From the NCBI GenBank assembly GCA_013180625.2, contig SNVD02004456.1, positions 1 to 64,000 of the forward strand: 64,000 nucleotides of DNA, written 5' to 3'. The translations under genes and the position numbers were made by a program. Every line of letters starts with the position of its first letter. Position 1 is the first letter of the stretch. Positions 52,177 to 63,239 of the stretch are shown in pieces. This stretch comes from Boswellia sacra. Taxonomy: Eukaryota; Streptophyta; Magnoliopsida; Sapindales; Burseraceae. The notes under the pieces were generated by a model that saw only the letters and a program-made list of their open reading frames with translations, was not told the DNA's origin and ran no database searches.

Positions 52177-53767
52177 GAAACCCAACCTTGATTCTTTCAA
52201 ACCAACTCAGTGATTATTTCTTTTTTTTTAACTTTGATTTACGATATCAATGTCAATAGTGATACGGGAGACATACATTAAACCATCTTAATACTAATAC
52301 AAATAGATCATCCATTGTTGTACTTGATTGAGGATGATCATTTTCAACATTGGTTAGAAAAATAGGTCAATTGTAGTAGATAAAATAAATAAACGTAGTT
52401 CACTCAGCACGAAATACTTTTCTTATCAATATGGTAATATGCACAACATAACTCCGTCAATCGTAGTTGAGCACTTCTTCGAACAATGTCGAGTATTTTA
52501 CTAGAAACATATACAAATAATTTTTTATATAGAACATCTTACAAGACATTTTAACTTAAAAATTTCTCGTAGAACAACTTGTTGGGTGCGAGCATTATAT
52601 TATATAGTGTATATGCTTTGACATTGAATTGTCGGAAGTGTTTAGTATTTCCGAGACATAATTTATTTGAACTATACTAAGGGGTATGTTTGTTCAATGA
52701 CTTGAATTCAGATAATCTAAATACTTTTGCAACTTGTTAATCGTTATCACCGTTAAAATTTTATTATTTAAACTAATTTCACTAAAAAAAATTTTATGGT
52801 ACTCTCTATTTTGTTACCCTCTACTGTGGTTTTCGCAATATAACTTATTTATTGGAGTTTGCATATGCGGCGCCAGTGACCAAATCATTTTGTTCATTTG
52901 CTTACAAATGAAATATTTTAATTTGGGATAATATTTAACCTCTCTTGATCTTTGCTTTAATATCATGTAGAAGGGGTCTTTTACATTTATATAAGCACAA
53001 TACCAAACGCTTTAATTTTTGTATCATCCAAGTGTAACAGGCAGTTCCCGTTTGCTTTTGAGTTAACAGACCATGGTAGTTTCATAAAATGACAAGCGCA
53101 CCTGTATCCTATTGGGGCATATTTGAAAATTTCAAAGCTAGCGAGTCAAAGAATTTTGTGAGTGTGAGTATTTGCAACTTTTTGAAATTTGTGGAGTAAA
53201 TCAGTTTACAAATGACAATCTCAAATTTGGGCGAGATCGACAGCACCGAATTCTTAATGACACTAACTCCTTTTCTAAACCCACCGTCGTCCTCCTCCTC
53301 CCCATACCGAAACCGAGAACCACCACCCACATCACTCTCAAGGATCCTATCATAATCTAGTCACCACCATCACACTTCAAAACCCAAAAGCCATCAAACA
53401 CCCAAATTAAACCAATCAAACACTGAATCCAAAATGCCACCGCCAGCCACCATTGTAAACCCAAATGCAATGAGGTGCCGGTTTTTGGGTGGGTTCGAAT
53501 TGAGGGAACTAGCGGAAATATGAGGAGCGGTTTAGAGAACAAAAAGGAATTTTGAAGTCGGTGTGTGCAGCGATTGGTGCTGGGTGCGTCGCCATGGCGT
53601 TGAGGCTAGTGGTCAGTGCGTTCCGATTGGAGATTGGCACTTGTGTCTGTAGCAATTGGGGTTGGGGTGTGTGGCTACGGAAATCGCCACTTTGATTCTC
53701 TAGTTTTTTCTTTTTTTTTTTCAAATTTAGATTTGTCATAGTTGTTATGGTAAATTTTTGTGATGAT
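52177..53767. other. Intergenic downstream of PIGG, no gene seen
   Basis: Starts with the PIGG 3' UTR. Base composition rises in GC between about 53250 and 53680. That part has frames on both strands (for example a minus-strand frame beginning MGGGSRFRYGEEEDDGG), but none resembles a known protein. It may be an older repeat that the 53.8-kb LTR element entered. Confidence 0.4.
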
Positions 53768-54615
53768 TGCTATTATGCGTGTTTTTATTTCGATAGAGTA
53801 TTAGGCAATATTTGATTTGTTTCTATATTAGAATTAAAACAAATTAGAATTAGTATCAAATTAGGAGAATGAGTTAGATTTTAATTCGTTTTAATTAGGA
53901 TAATTTAGGTTACTGATAGTTGATCAAAGAAATTGAAATAGGAAGAGTTTTAATTGTATCTATAGTTTAGAAATCATGGTTAAACTAGAAAAGAGGCTCT
54001 TGGCTTTATATAAAGCCTTGTATATATGAGTGTAGAGATATCGAGAAATTAATCAAGTGGAGAGGAGACAGTAATAAATGTTTTAGGAGTCTTGGAAGAC
54101 TACAAGGACGTCAATATTTTGGGTGATCTTGGAAGTTATGATTGGAGTCATTAATCGTGAGTATAATCGTGATCTTGAAAGCTACGGTTTGAGATTGTAA
54201 ATCGTGAGTATAAATTTAGTACCCATGGAAGTTCTTCTCTATTAGTCTTTCTTTAGGAGTATATATCATAGATTAGTGATAATCTTGGGATATATACATA
54301 GGAAGGCTGATTAGTCTTTTCTTGAAAGCATATATCAAAGATTGATGGTTATCTTAATGTATACGCATAGTAAGGCTATAAGGTTAAATCCTTGTAATTG
54401 CTGCTGATATTCTTGTAATTGTCTTTTATTGTTGATTAAAATAAAGCTGCTGTTGAGATCTCCCAAGTGGACATAGGTTTAACTGGCTGAACCTCTATAA
54501 ATCTGGTGTTTCTATCTTCTTTATTCTCTTGTTTGTTTTCTTGTGTGTGGTTTCATCATAATTTTGTCAATATCTCAGATTCAAGGCTTTCGTGAAAAAC
54601 TTGAAATTCATAACA
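53768..54615 (+). repeat. Left LTR of the short element
   Basis: Begins TGCTATTATG and ends TTCATAACA just before the primer-binding site. It matches 55222-56074 along its length, with many substitutions. Confidence 0.7.
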
Positions 54616-54982
54616 AATTGGTATTAGAGTTTTTGGTTCTAAAATCTGAGATGACTACAACAAAATTCGAGATGGAACGGCTTAATAGCAAGGTTGGTGC
54701 TGGTAGTGGGAAAGACCGATTCGAGATTAAAATGGAGTACTGTTCAGATCGTGATCCAAAGACCAGTGGAATAGATGATGAACACAAAGAGATTTATGAG
54801 AAAATATGAGAAAAAGCTGTTGGGAAGATATGGTATGATAGCTTGTAGGTTCAAGCATGGCTTGGACTTGGACCAAATCAAGTACACGTGATGCCTTGAG
54901 GGGCAGGTGGAGAGCAGCAACTGGAACAAAGAAGGAAAGTTCGGAATTATATTTGGAGTGGTTGTACGTCTATGCAAAGTGA

Positions 54983-55153
54983 GCTGCGTGCCCGCGTAGG
55001 TTTTGTAGAAGAGTTGCGCGCCTAAGCAAGGTATGTTGCGCTCCTGCACAAGTCTACCAAAAGAGTTGCGCACCTGCGCAACATCCGTTGATTCGAATAT
55101 GCTTTAGGCAGAGAGTTTTGCTTCTGTGCCACAGCAGTTGCGCGCCTGCGCAA
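54983..55153. repeat. Cluster of GC-rich short palindromes (TTGCGC-nnnn-GCGCAA)
   Basis: Five related 16-mers lie at about 54984, 55013, 55035, 55066 and 55138. The last two are perfect (TTGCGCACCTGCGCAA and TTGCGCGCCTGCGCAA), with 6-bp arms around a 4-nt loop. Their GC content contrasts sharply with the AT-rich surroundings. Confidence 0.8.
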
Positions 55154-55221
55154 CAACATGAACTGGAGTCCTTCTGCAACAAGGAATCAACAATGGTTGC
55201 AGACAAAAACAAGGTGGAGAT

Positions 55222-56074
55222 TGTTATGTGTGTTTTTTTCTTGATAGAATATTAGGTAATATATGATTTGTTTCTAGATTAGAATTAAAACAAATTGGAA
55301 TTTGTATCAAACTAGGAAGATGAGTTTGATTGTAATTTGTTTTAATTAGGATAATCTAAGTTATTCATAGTTGGATAAGGAAACTGAAATATGAAGAGTT
55401 TTGGTTATATTTTTAGTCTAGGAATCATAGTTAGACTAGGAAAGATACTCTTGACCCTATATGAAGCCTTATATGTATAACTGTAGAAATATCGAGAAAT
55501 CGATCAAGTAAAGAGAAGATGGTAATAAATGTTTTAGGAGCCGTGGGAGACGGCAATAACGTCAACGTTTTAGGTGATTTGGGAAGCTATGATTAAAGTC
55601 ATTAATCGTGAGCAAGATCGTGATATTAGAAGCTACGATTTGGGATTGTAAACCATGAGTATAGATCTGATACCTGTGAAAGTTTTTTTCTATTAGTGTT
55701 TCATTGGGAGTATATATCATATATTAGTGGTAATATTAGGATATATACATAGGAAGACTGTTAGTCTTTTCTTGAAAGCATATATCGAAAATTGGTGGTT
55801 ATCTTGACGTATATGCATAGGAAGACTGTTAGGTTAAATCATTGTTATTGTTGTTGATATTCTTGTAATTTTTTCTTTATTGTTGATTGAAATAAAATTG
55901 CTGTTGAAATGCTGAGATTTCCTAAGTGGACGTAGGCTTGATTGACCGAACTACTATAAATCTGGTGTTTCTATCTTCTTTATTTTTTCGTTTGTTTTCT
56001 TGCTTGTGTTTTTATCATAATTTTGTCAATATCTCGGATTAAACACTTTCGTAAAAAGCCTGAAATTCACAATA
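55222..56074 (+). repeat. Right LTR of the short element
   Basis: Begins TGTTATGTG after a purine tract. The end is placed near TTCACAATA by alignment to the left copy, uncertain by a few bases. Confidence 0.65.
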
Positions 56075-57358
56075 ATTACTGTAGTTGAATGGCGGCGATG
56101 ACGAGTGGGAAGGTGGGTTAATAAAGAAATTGTAGATTGAAAAAATTGATTATATGGGAATTTTCGATTGTGATTCAAATACTTGACGTTGGCGGCGAGG
56201 CATGGAGTTTCCGGAGGTGCATGGAAGGCTGATACGGCACTGTTGTTTGCATGTCTATTGGGTTATTTTTGTAATTATCTATGCTTTAATCATTCAGGTT
56301 CATCGTAGAAGGGTATAACACTCTTTTTATTTGGTTTGTTAATTCAAAACCCAACGGAGGATCTGTTAGTTAGTTGGACCTAATGATACAAATTTGTAAA
56401 GGTTTAGACCGTTTGATCTTGCACTGATATAAAATTATAAGAGATTTTTTACGTGATATTGGAGCAAAGTTTAGAAGAGGTTAATGATATTATCTCATTT
56501 TAATTTGCAAGAAAAAAAATATATAAACAAATTCAATACTTTATGAAGATCTAAATACATTATGTAATAGATTCTAATTGTTAAATCCAAATTAAAAAAA
56601 AGAAGGTTTTTGTACATTATTATTTCTATAGAAATGCTAGATTTATAATCTAAATGCAACTTAAATTTTACAATTTGATATAATATTTTATATGATAAAA
56701 TTTTATTGAAGATGTAACTTTTATAATTCTTTTCTATTTTTTAATAAATTTTTTTATGTAGACTGTCATATCAGATTGTGATATTTAAATTGTATATGGG
56801 TTGTAAGGATAATATTATTTAATTTTATTTTTATTTAACTCCAGTAACCGTAACTGTGGATTTAGGCTTATAAAAGGTTGTTGCTCGGGCTCTCCTCCAA
56901 CCAAGCTTTAGCCAACATTGCCGGACTGGTCATCAAACCCCATTTGGCAATTTTAGGTTGAGCCTAATCTTTTTTAAATTTTGTATCAAAAGTCTTCTTT
57001 AGCTATCAAACAAGATGAACCTCCATTTATATGCCATGTATAGTTTACAATATCGGTAAACTAGCCAATGGGTGAGCTGTCTTCTCTTAAAACTTATTTA
57101 TATCCATTTTAAATTGCCATGTGTTATATGTCCTAATTAACTGGTTTAATAACCAACAAGTCTAGCTGAGATGGTAAACTAACCAACGATTCTCAACACT
57201 TTCTCATCTATATCTCATCAAACACTTCTTGAACCCTTACACATTTGTAATTTTTTCCCATAAATAGCTATTAAGACCTGCTTTCTCTCCAACTGAAACA
57301 AAAAACAGAGCTTTCCATTTGTAATCACTCAAAAGCTTCCAATTTTCCACAGTTAACA
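56075..57358. other. Intergenic, with promoter of the Pro-rich gene at its right end
   Basis: No gene seen apart from MITE copy B (listed separately). Just upstream of the Pro-rich gene, CATAAATAG at about 57260 is a plausible TATA box, about 100 bp before the ATG at 57359. Confidence 0.45.
56631..56822. mobile_element. Fold-back MITE, copy B
   Basis: Related to copy A (13.7 kb): both share GAAGATGTAACTTT/GAGATGTAACTTT followed by a T-rich stretch, then GACTGTCATATCAGA / GATTGTCACATTAGG. The left part (ACTTAAATTTTACAATTTGATAT) pairs with the reverse complement of the right part. No coding capacity. Confidence 0.55.
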
Positions 57359-57781
57359 ATGGCTGATTTCAAGCACTACTGCCTCGTGTTATCTTTGCTT
57401 GTAACAGTATCATTGTCAAGCATTAATATGCGCGCTGCAGCTCGCCATCTTTTGGACACACCAGCGGCACCACCACCAGTATTGCCTACAATCCCACCTC
57501 TGCCTAAGGCCACATTGCCTCCATTGCCCTCAGTTCCAACATTACCTACAGCCACACTTCCACCTCTGCCCACTACTCCATTGCCAACTCTGCCAACTCA
57601 ACCAACTCTTCCAAAGCCAACATTGCCTCCTCTCCCAAATCCAACACAGCCCACCTTGCCTACACTGCCTCCATTGCCTGCAACTCCACTTCCTACAATT
57701 CCCACTACAATCCCTTCTATTCCAACCATTCCCTCCACAGTTCCTACCATTCCTTCCCTCTCTCCACCTCCATCCAATTAA
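57359..57781 (+). CDS. Small secreted Pro/Leu/Thr-rich protein, cell-wall type
   Basis: Intronless, 140 aa. Residues 1 to about 26 form a signal peptide (hydrophobic core CLVLSLLVTVSLSS). The mature start AARHLLDTP is followed by a low-complexity domain made of LPPLP, LPTLP, TIP and LPKATLPP units. It has no Cys and no Tyr after the signal, so it is not a classical cross-linking extensin, and it lacks the SPPPP motif. The ARHLL plus LPK pattern recalls the PELPK-type and related proline-rich wall proteins of dicots, which affect cell wall growth or defence. A TATA-like box lies about 100 bp upstream. The exact family is not established. Low-complexity expansion may vary between alleles. Confidence 0.8.
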   Translation: MADFKHYCLVLSLLVTVSLSSINMRAAARHLLDTPAAPPPVLPTIPPLPKATLPPLPSVPTLPTATLPPLPTTPLPTLPTQPTLPKPTLPPLPNPTQPTLPTLPPLPATPLPTIPTTIPSIPTIPSTVPTIPSLSPPPSN

Positions 57782-60028
57782 CTAACTAATCACTCTACTT
57801 CTTAAGAATTATGCCACAGCTTCTTTAGTGCTCACCCAGACTTTTTATCAATATTATGTCCGAGACCGTGTGCTTACAGGATTAAACCAGTGTTAAGTTT
57901 AATTATTTTTGTCTTTGAGAATTGAGATCTTTTAATTTTTAGTCATACTCTCTCTCTGGAGTTTGTTGCTATTATTGCGGTGTATTCACATTGTGTGTTC
58001 ATTTAAGTAACGAATATGATCATTTCATTTTGTTTTGTTTTTGTTTCTAATTTTTCGTTTTGGCTATTTTGGTTGATTTTTTTTTGTCAAAATTATAATA
58101 TAAAGTTAAAAGGCACTTGAGAATAATTCAAAAGGGCAAAAGAATCATATTGTAAAAGCTTCTTTCAGCATCAATAAGTTAAACAATTGACTTGGACAGT
58201 GTCACACCAAAATATAAAATTCCACTTTTTCTAGGTTGATAATTTATTAGTAGCGTCTCACAAAAGTGAAGTAAAAATTGACTCGTAATTTTTCATTATT
58301 CAGATTACACTTTCGTGAAACATTCGATCTTAAGAATTGATCTTAAAAATTTGGAAGGGGAGTAATTTAAACTAGCAACCCAATTAAAATGTTATTTCTC
58401 ATACTTGATTTTATCAAATCTGTGCCCGGAAATTACTTCATTGGCAACTTAGGAATAAAATTGCTATATAGAATATACTTAAACGTGCATATTATCTCAA
58501 CCTATAGTCCTGAAATCACAAAAAAAAAAAAAAAAAAAGAGCAGAAAAATTATTACCTTGATCCAGTTTTTAACATCAGTTTTAAGAACACAGTGATTAC
58601 TGTTCAAGATTAGGATTTAGGAGTATTAATCACTTAATTAATTAGCTTCGTTTTCAATATTCACCAAGCATTTTAGGGTTTCATTCATATGCTCCACACA
58701 TCTTTCAACCTCAGCAACGGAGATTCCTATTTCCTAGCAATATCAAATTTCAACCCTTATACCTCCTAACTTCATGATCGAAAATACCTATAATTTTGAG
58801 CATTTATTTTTTTTTAATACTAAAATATAACAAATAATGCTTAGGGCATTATTGAGTAACAATATTTATGTATGCTTGTACTTTGTCTTTGAAGGAATTG
58901 AGGAAGAGTGCGGTAGTTAGCTCAAGAGCAAACACATATGAAGTTTCCACTCTCATTTTTAGTGATGTCAATATTTTTTTTTAATTTTTAAATTCATTAT
59001 AAATATATACTTTTGCAAAATCCTAATTTGGTTTTATAAATATTGCATAATCAAATTATAACTTTGCCTAGTTTAATTCAATCAAAATATCAAAATTTTA
59101 TCCTTAATTTTCTAAATATAAAAAATAATAATCCTACGAATCGACACTTATCATTACTCCACATATTTCTAGCATTATTTAGTCGCTCGTTTGTCTAAAT
59201 ATATAGATGCTCAAGAAGCGTTTCATGTGGAGCTGTGGAGTTGATTTATTTAATTTGGATATCAAACAAAACAATGGGTGGCTGAGATCCTATTAATGAG
59301 ATAATAGTCATATTAATTTCGTTTCTAGGACTCACTATCTCGCCGGTTTCAGCTCTCCACAAAGCAGCCTCAGAATACTTCCAAGCTCCAAAGTCTTCCG
59401 CTACAAATCATGTCCAAGTAACTTTAAGCTTTTCCTTGAAGTCTCTCTCTCTTTTATAGTTAATCATAAAATCAAAATAAAAAAGACGTTTATGGAAGAA
59501 AATAGATAAAAAGAGAACACACAAAAAGTTGGGAAAAAAGAGTGAAAAAAGAAACACAAAAGGTTCACCAAAAAGGGGTAAAGGTAGGAATATAGGAGAG
59601 AGTACATTGAGATAGCTAACGCAATCAATTATTCCATTTAGCGTTTGCCAGGAGGAATTGCTGAAACATATGCTGGGTTCTATCAAACGTTTCTTGGGGC
59701 GAAAAAATTTAGGTTCGTAGATTTCATTTAACTTTGTTTATGTATGTTGTTTCTGTCTTTGATTTAGGTAATAATATTGCATCTTGTACAATTCATGGTT
59801 CTGAGATTTTCAAATTGAAAATTTGTGATCAGAAAAGTAATTATATGGTAAAAGTCATTAACTCACCAAAAAAAAAAAAAAAAAAAAACTTTTCAGCTAG
59901 CAGTATAATTAATTATCTAATGATCCCGGCTGTCCAAGTTACAAGTTAGAAAGAATTAATTAGTGGACTTCATTAATTGTCTCTATTTATGTCACTAGCT
60001 AGTACAACAAACTTGGAGATGGAAACCT
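57782..60028. other. Intergenic, no gene seen
   Basis: The first part is the 3' UTR of the Pro-rich gene. Long poly(A) runs lie at 58520-58538 and 59867-59887. No reading frame resembles a known protein. Confidence 0.5.
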
Positions 60029-60571
60029 TGTTGGAGTTTTGACTCTTTAGCCATTTGTATGTGTGTGTAAAGATCCCACATAGAGTGGAAGTCATTGTGT
60101 TAGAGAGGCTTGAGCTTATAAATTAAAGTCGTCATCTCATTTAAGTATCCCATTTGAAATATTCTTCACCCCCCATATTTGTAAGGTCTCACTAAAGACC
60201 TTATAGTTTAATGACCTTTTTATTAAGGATCTTAAAGTTTGTAATATTTTTTTTCTCCTTTATTTTTATGTATTTGCAGTATTACCCAATCGTTTAGGTA
60301 ATTACGGTTTGACTCAACTATTTGGGTAATTACAATTTGACTCAATAGTTGTGGTATTTGTATTGTGACCCAAAAGTTTGTAATTCTCTTTGAAGATAGT
60401 AAAAGGTTTCTACAGCGGCCCCGAGGAAGTAGGTAACAATACCGAATTCTTTATATTTCTGCATTATTGGTTAATTATTGTCTCTTTAGTTACTATTATA
60501 TTCAATTATCTGGCATAGTTTGTGGTTGTGCATTTGATTGTTTTATGTTATCGCTTCCGCATTGCGCAACA
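60029..60571 (+). repeat. Probable 5' LTR of the copia element
   Basis: Starts TGTTGGAGTTTTG, contains GATCCCACATAGAGTGG (common in copia LTRs) and ends GCGCAACA directly before the primer-binding site. The right edge is firm and the left edge is inferred, as the second LTR is outside the window. Confidence 0.6.
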
Positions 60572-60737
60572 ATTGGTATCATAGTCTAAGGTTTTGGGTA
60601 GTGAGTGGCTATTTTATTGAAACACTTACTACTATTCTGCGCTGTTGAATTTGGATTACTAGTTATTGAATATAATAGTTTATTTGGACTTTCTTTATTG
60701 GTGATTTATGTATCAAGCTTATTTGTGAGAGGTAGTG

Positions 60738-61660
60738 ATGGCATCATCGTCAACTGTATTGGAGAAGACAGTGACTGTGACAAATGCAAAAATAGATGTT
60801 GAAAAATTTGATGGTTGAAATAATTTCGGCTTACGGCAGAGTGAGGTGTTGAGCGATTGTATCAGCAAGATTTGGATATTGTTCTGGAAGAAACAAAACC
60901 AGAAGATATTAGTGCAAGAGATTAAGACAGACTGAATATAAAAGCTTGTGGATTGATTCGCTCTTGTTTGTGTAAAGACTAGAAGTATCCGTTCATAAAA
61001 GAGACATCTGCAAGCAAACTATGGAAGACACTAGAAAACAAATATATGAAGAAAAGTAATGAGAATTAGCTGTATCTATTGAAGAGATTGTTTCATCTTC
61101 AGTTGAAACCAGGTACAAGCATTAGTTCTCATATTGATGAGTTTAATAAGTTAATTGCTGATTTGTTAAATTTAGCTGAAACCTTCAAAGATGAATGTAA
61201 GGCTATTCTACTGATTGGCTCACTTCCTGATGAATTAGATCATTTGTGCATTACTCTTATCCATAGGAAAGATAAACTGTCTTTTGAAGAAGTTTGTTTT
61301 GTTTTGTTGAATTATGGAATTCGTACGAAAGATCAAAGAGAACATAGGGATGAGTCAGTAGATGCATTGATAGTGAGAGGGCGTAGTCAAAGTAGGAAAC
61401 CAGGAAAAAGAAGAAAATCTTGGTCGAGGGGTAGATTAGAAAAAGATAAGTGTGCCTTTTGTCATGAGAAAAGGCATTGGAAAAAAGATTTTTCGAAGTT
61501 GAAAAAGAAAGATAAGGGTAAGGCTATTTTTGATGCATGTGTTGTTGAGCGTGAGGATGATAATGATTCAGATATATGTCTAGTTGGTCACCCATCAACT
61601 TCTGGTTCTGATGAGTGGATTATGGATTTGGGTTGTACTCATCATAGTTGGTCCACATAG
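60738..61660 (+). pseudogene. copia gag and start of protease, broken
   Basis: A gag start at 60738 (MASSSTVLEKTVTVT) meets a stop within about 30 codons. The next segment (61079-61660) is in another frame and holds FNKLIADLLNL, the nucleic-acid-binding finger and the protease start. The finger reads CAFCHEKRHWKKDF: its fourth ligand Cys is Phe, and a conserved Gly is Arg. The protease motif reads DLGCTHHS, where the family has D-S/T-G, so its catalytic loop is altered too. Confidence 0.8.
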
Positions 61661-61665
61661 AGAAT

Positions 61666-62520
61666 GGTTTTTTCAGTTTGAAGAGCTTGATGGTGGAATT
61701 GTGTATATGGGCAATAAAGATATTTGCCATACTGCTGGGATAGGTTCAATCCGATTGAGGAATCATGATAGACTAACCAGAGTTCTAACAGATGTTCAGA
61801 ATGTACCGAAGTTGAAGAAGAATCTCATCTCTTTGGGAGCCTTGGAATCTAAAGGCTATGCAATATCTATTCAAGATAGTATTCTGAGGGTCACTTCAGA
61901 CGCTCTTGTGGTATTGAAAGGCACTAGGAGAAATAACTTGTATTTCTATAATAGTAGTACGGTTATTGGATCAGTGGCTATGGTTTCTGATAATGATATA
62001 GATTCAGAGATCACTAGACTGTGGTATATGCATTTGGGACATGTAGGTGAGAAAGCCTTATTCAGTTTGGGGAAACGAGGCTTGTTGAAAGGTGCAAAGA
62101 CTTGCAATTTGGATTTTTGTGAGCATTGTGTTCTGGGAAAGCCAAAGAGAGTGAAATTTGGCTCCGCTATTCATAATACCAAGGGTATTCTTGATTATAT
62201 TCATTCAGATGTATGGGGACCTATAAAAACCGCATCTATGGGAGGTAGGCATTACTTTGTTACTTTTGTTGATGACTTTTCCAAAAGAACTTGGGTGTAT
62301 TTTTTGAAATCAAAAGATGATGTACTTAGTGCTTTCCTTAAGTGGAAAAAGATGATTGAGGCATAAACTGGCAAGAAGATCAAGCATCTCGGAACAGATA
62401 ATGGTGGCGAGTATTGTAGTGATCAGTTTTTGAATTTGTGTCAAGATAAAGGTATTGTACTTCATTTTACTCTTAGAGGTCCACCACAGCATAATGGGGT
62501 GGTAGAACGCATAAACCAAA
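61666..62520 (+). pseudogene. copia protease end and integrase, broken
   Basis: The frame of 61584-62366 carries the rest of the protease region (VPKLKKNLISLGALESKG), then the integrase finger (HLGHVGEKAL, CEHCVLGK) and the catalytic core with first Asp (IHSDVWGP). A TAA at 62364-62366 interrupts. The same frame goes on with TDNGGEY (second Asp) and PQHNGVVER (Glu). A frameshift follows near 62520. Confidence 0.85.
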
Positions 62521-62587
62521 CATTGTGGAGAAAGTTCGGTGTATGTTGTCCAATGCTGGGTTGGACAAATAATTTTGGGCTGAGGCT

Positions 62588-63135
62588 GTGACTTATGCGT
62601 GTCATCTCATTAATCGTCTACCTTCAGCTACTATTGGTGATAGAACTCCATTAGAGGTATGGTCTGGACAACCTGTTTCTAATTATGATTCTTTACATGT
62701 TTTTGGTTCCACTATATATTATCATGTGAAAGAATCTAAGTTGAATCCTAAGGCCAAGAAAGTGATTTTCTTGGGGTTTGCTTCAGGAGTAAAAGGATAT
62801 TGTCTTGGTGTCCTAGTTCTAGGATGATTGTATCCAGCCGAGATGTGACATTTGATGAGTTTTCAATGTTAAAGAAATCAGAAAATCAGACAACGGTAAA
62901 TGGTACTCCACAACAGGTGGAGCATACTCAGCACCAGGTAGAGTTTGAAACAACAACATTGAACCCAGTTAGATTTGTTGAGATAGATGATGGTACTCCT
63001 GTGTCAGAGGAGGATTTGAGAGATGATGGTGAGGGTTCCACTCAGAAACCTCAACAACAACAAGAATCTATTGCAGTTAATAGGCCAAAACGTGAGATTC
63101 ACAGACCTGCTCGATTTAATGATATGGTGGCCTAA
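62588..63135 (+). pseudogene. copia integrase C-terminal/linker region, broken
   Basis: 62588-62827 encodes ACHLINRLPSATIGD, PLEVWSG and KAKKVIFLGFASGVKGY, typical of the copia integrase end. A further frameshift near 62815 leads to 62800-63135 (RDVTFDEFSML and an acidic, Gln-rich linker). Confidence 0.8.
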
Positions 63136-63239
63136 GCACTTCCAATTATTGAAGATGGTGTTCCTTCTACTTATAAAAAGGCAGTCAGATGTTCTGAAGT
63201 TGATCAGTGAAAGACTGCTATGAGCAAAGAGATGCAGTC

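Larger units (their letters stand above)
53768..56074 (+). mobile_element. Short non-autonomous LTR element (TRIM/LARD-like, copia-type ends)
   Basis: Two direct repeats of about 0.85 kb (53768-54615 and 55222-about 56074) enclose only about 0.6 kb. Just after the left LTR is TTGGTATTAGAG, close to the initiator-Met primer site. Just before the right LTR is AAGGTGGAGAT, a polypurine tract. The start TGTTATG of the right LTR also fits. One short frame inside (starting MTTTKFEMERLNSK at about 54650) looks like the first residues of a copia gag, then stops. No enzyme is encoded. The outer edges are not fully certain and I found no target duplication. Confidence 0.7.

Noticed and set aside
55491..55700. 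Regular CGTGAGTA/AATCGTGAG words as a separate repeat
   Set aside because: They are part of the LTR and occur equally in the left copy.
59408..59686. 92-aa minus-strand frame
   Set aside because: Rich in Phe and Leu from an A-rich plus strand; no similarity recognised.
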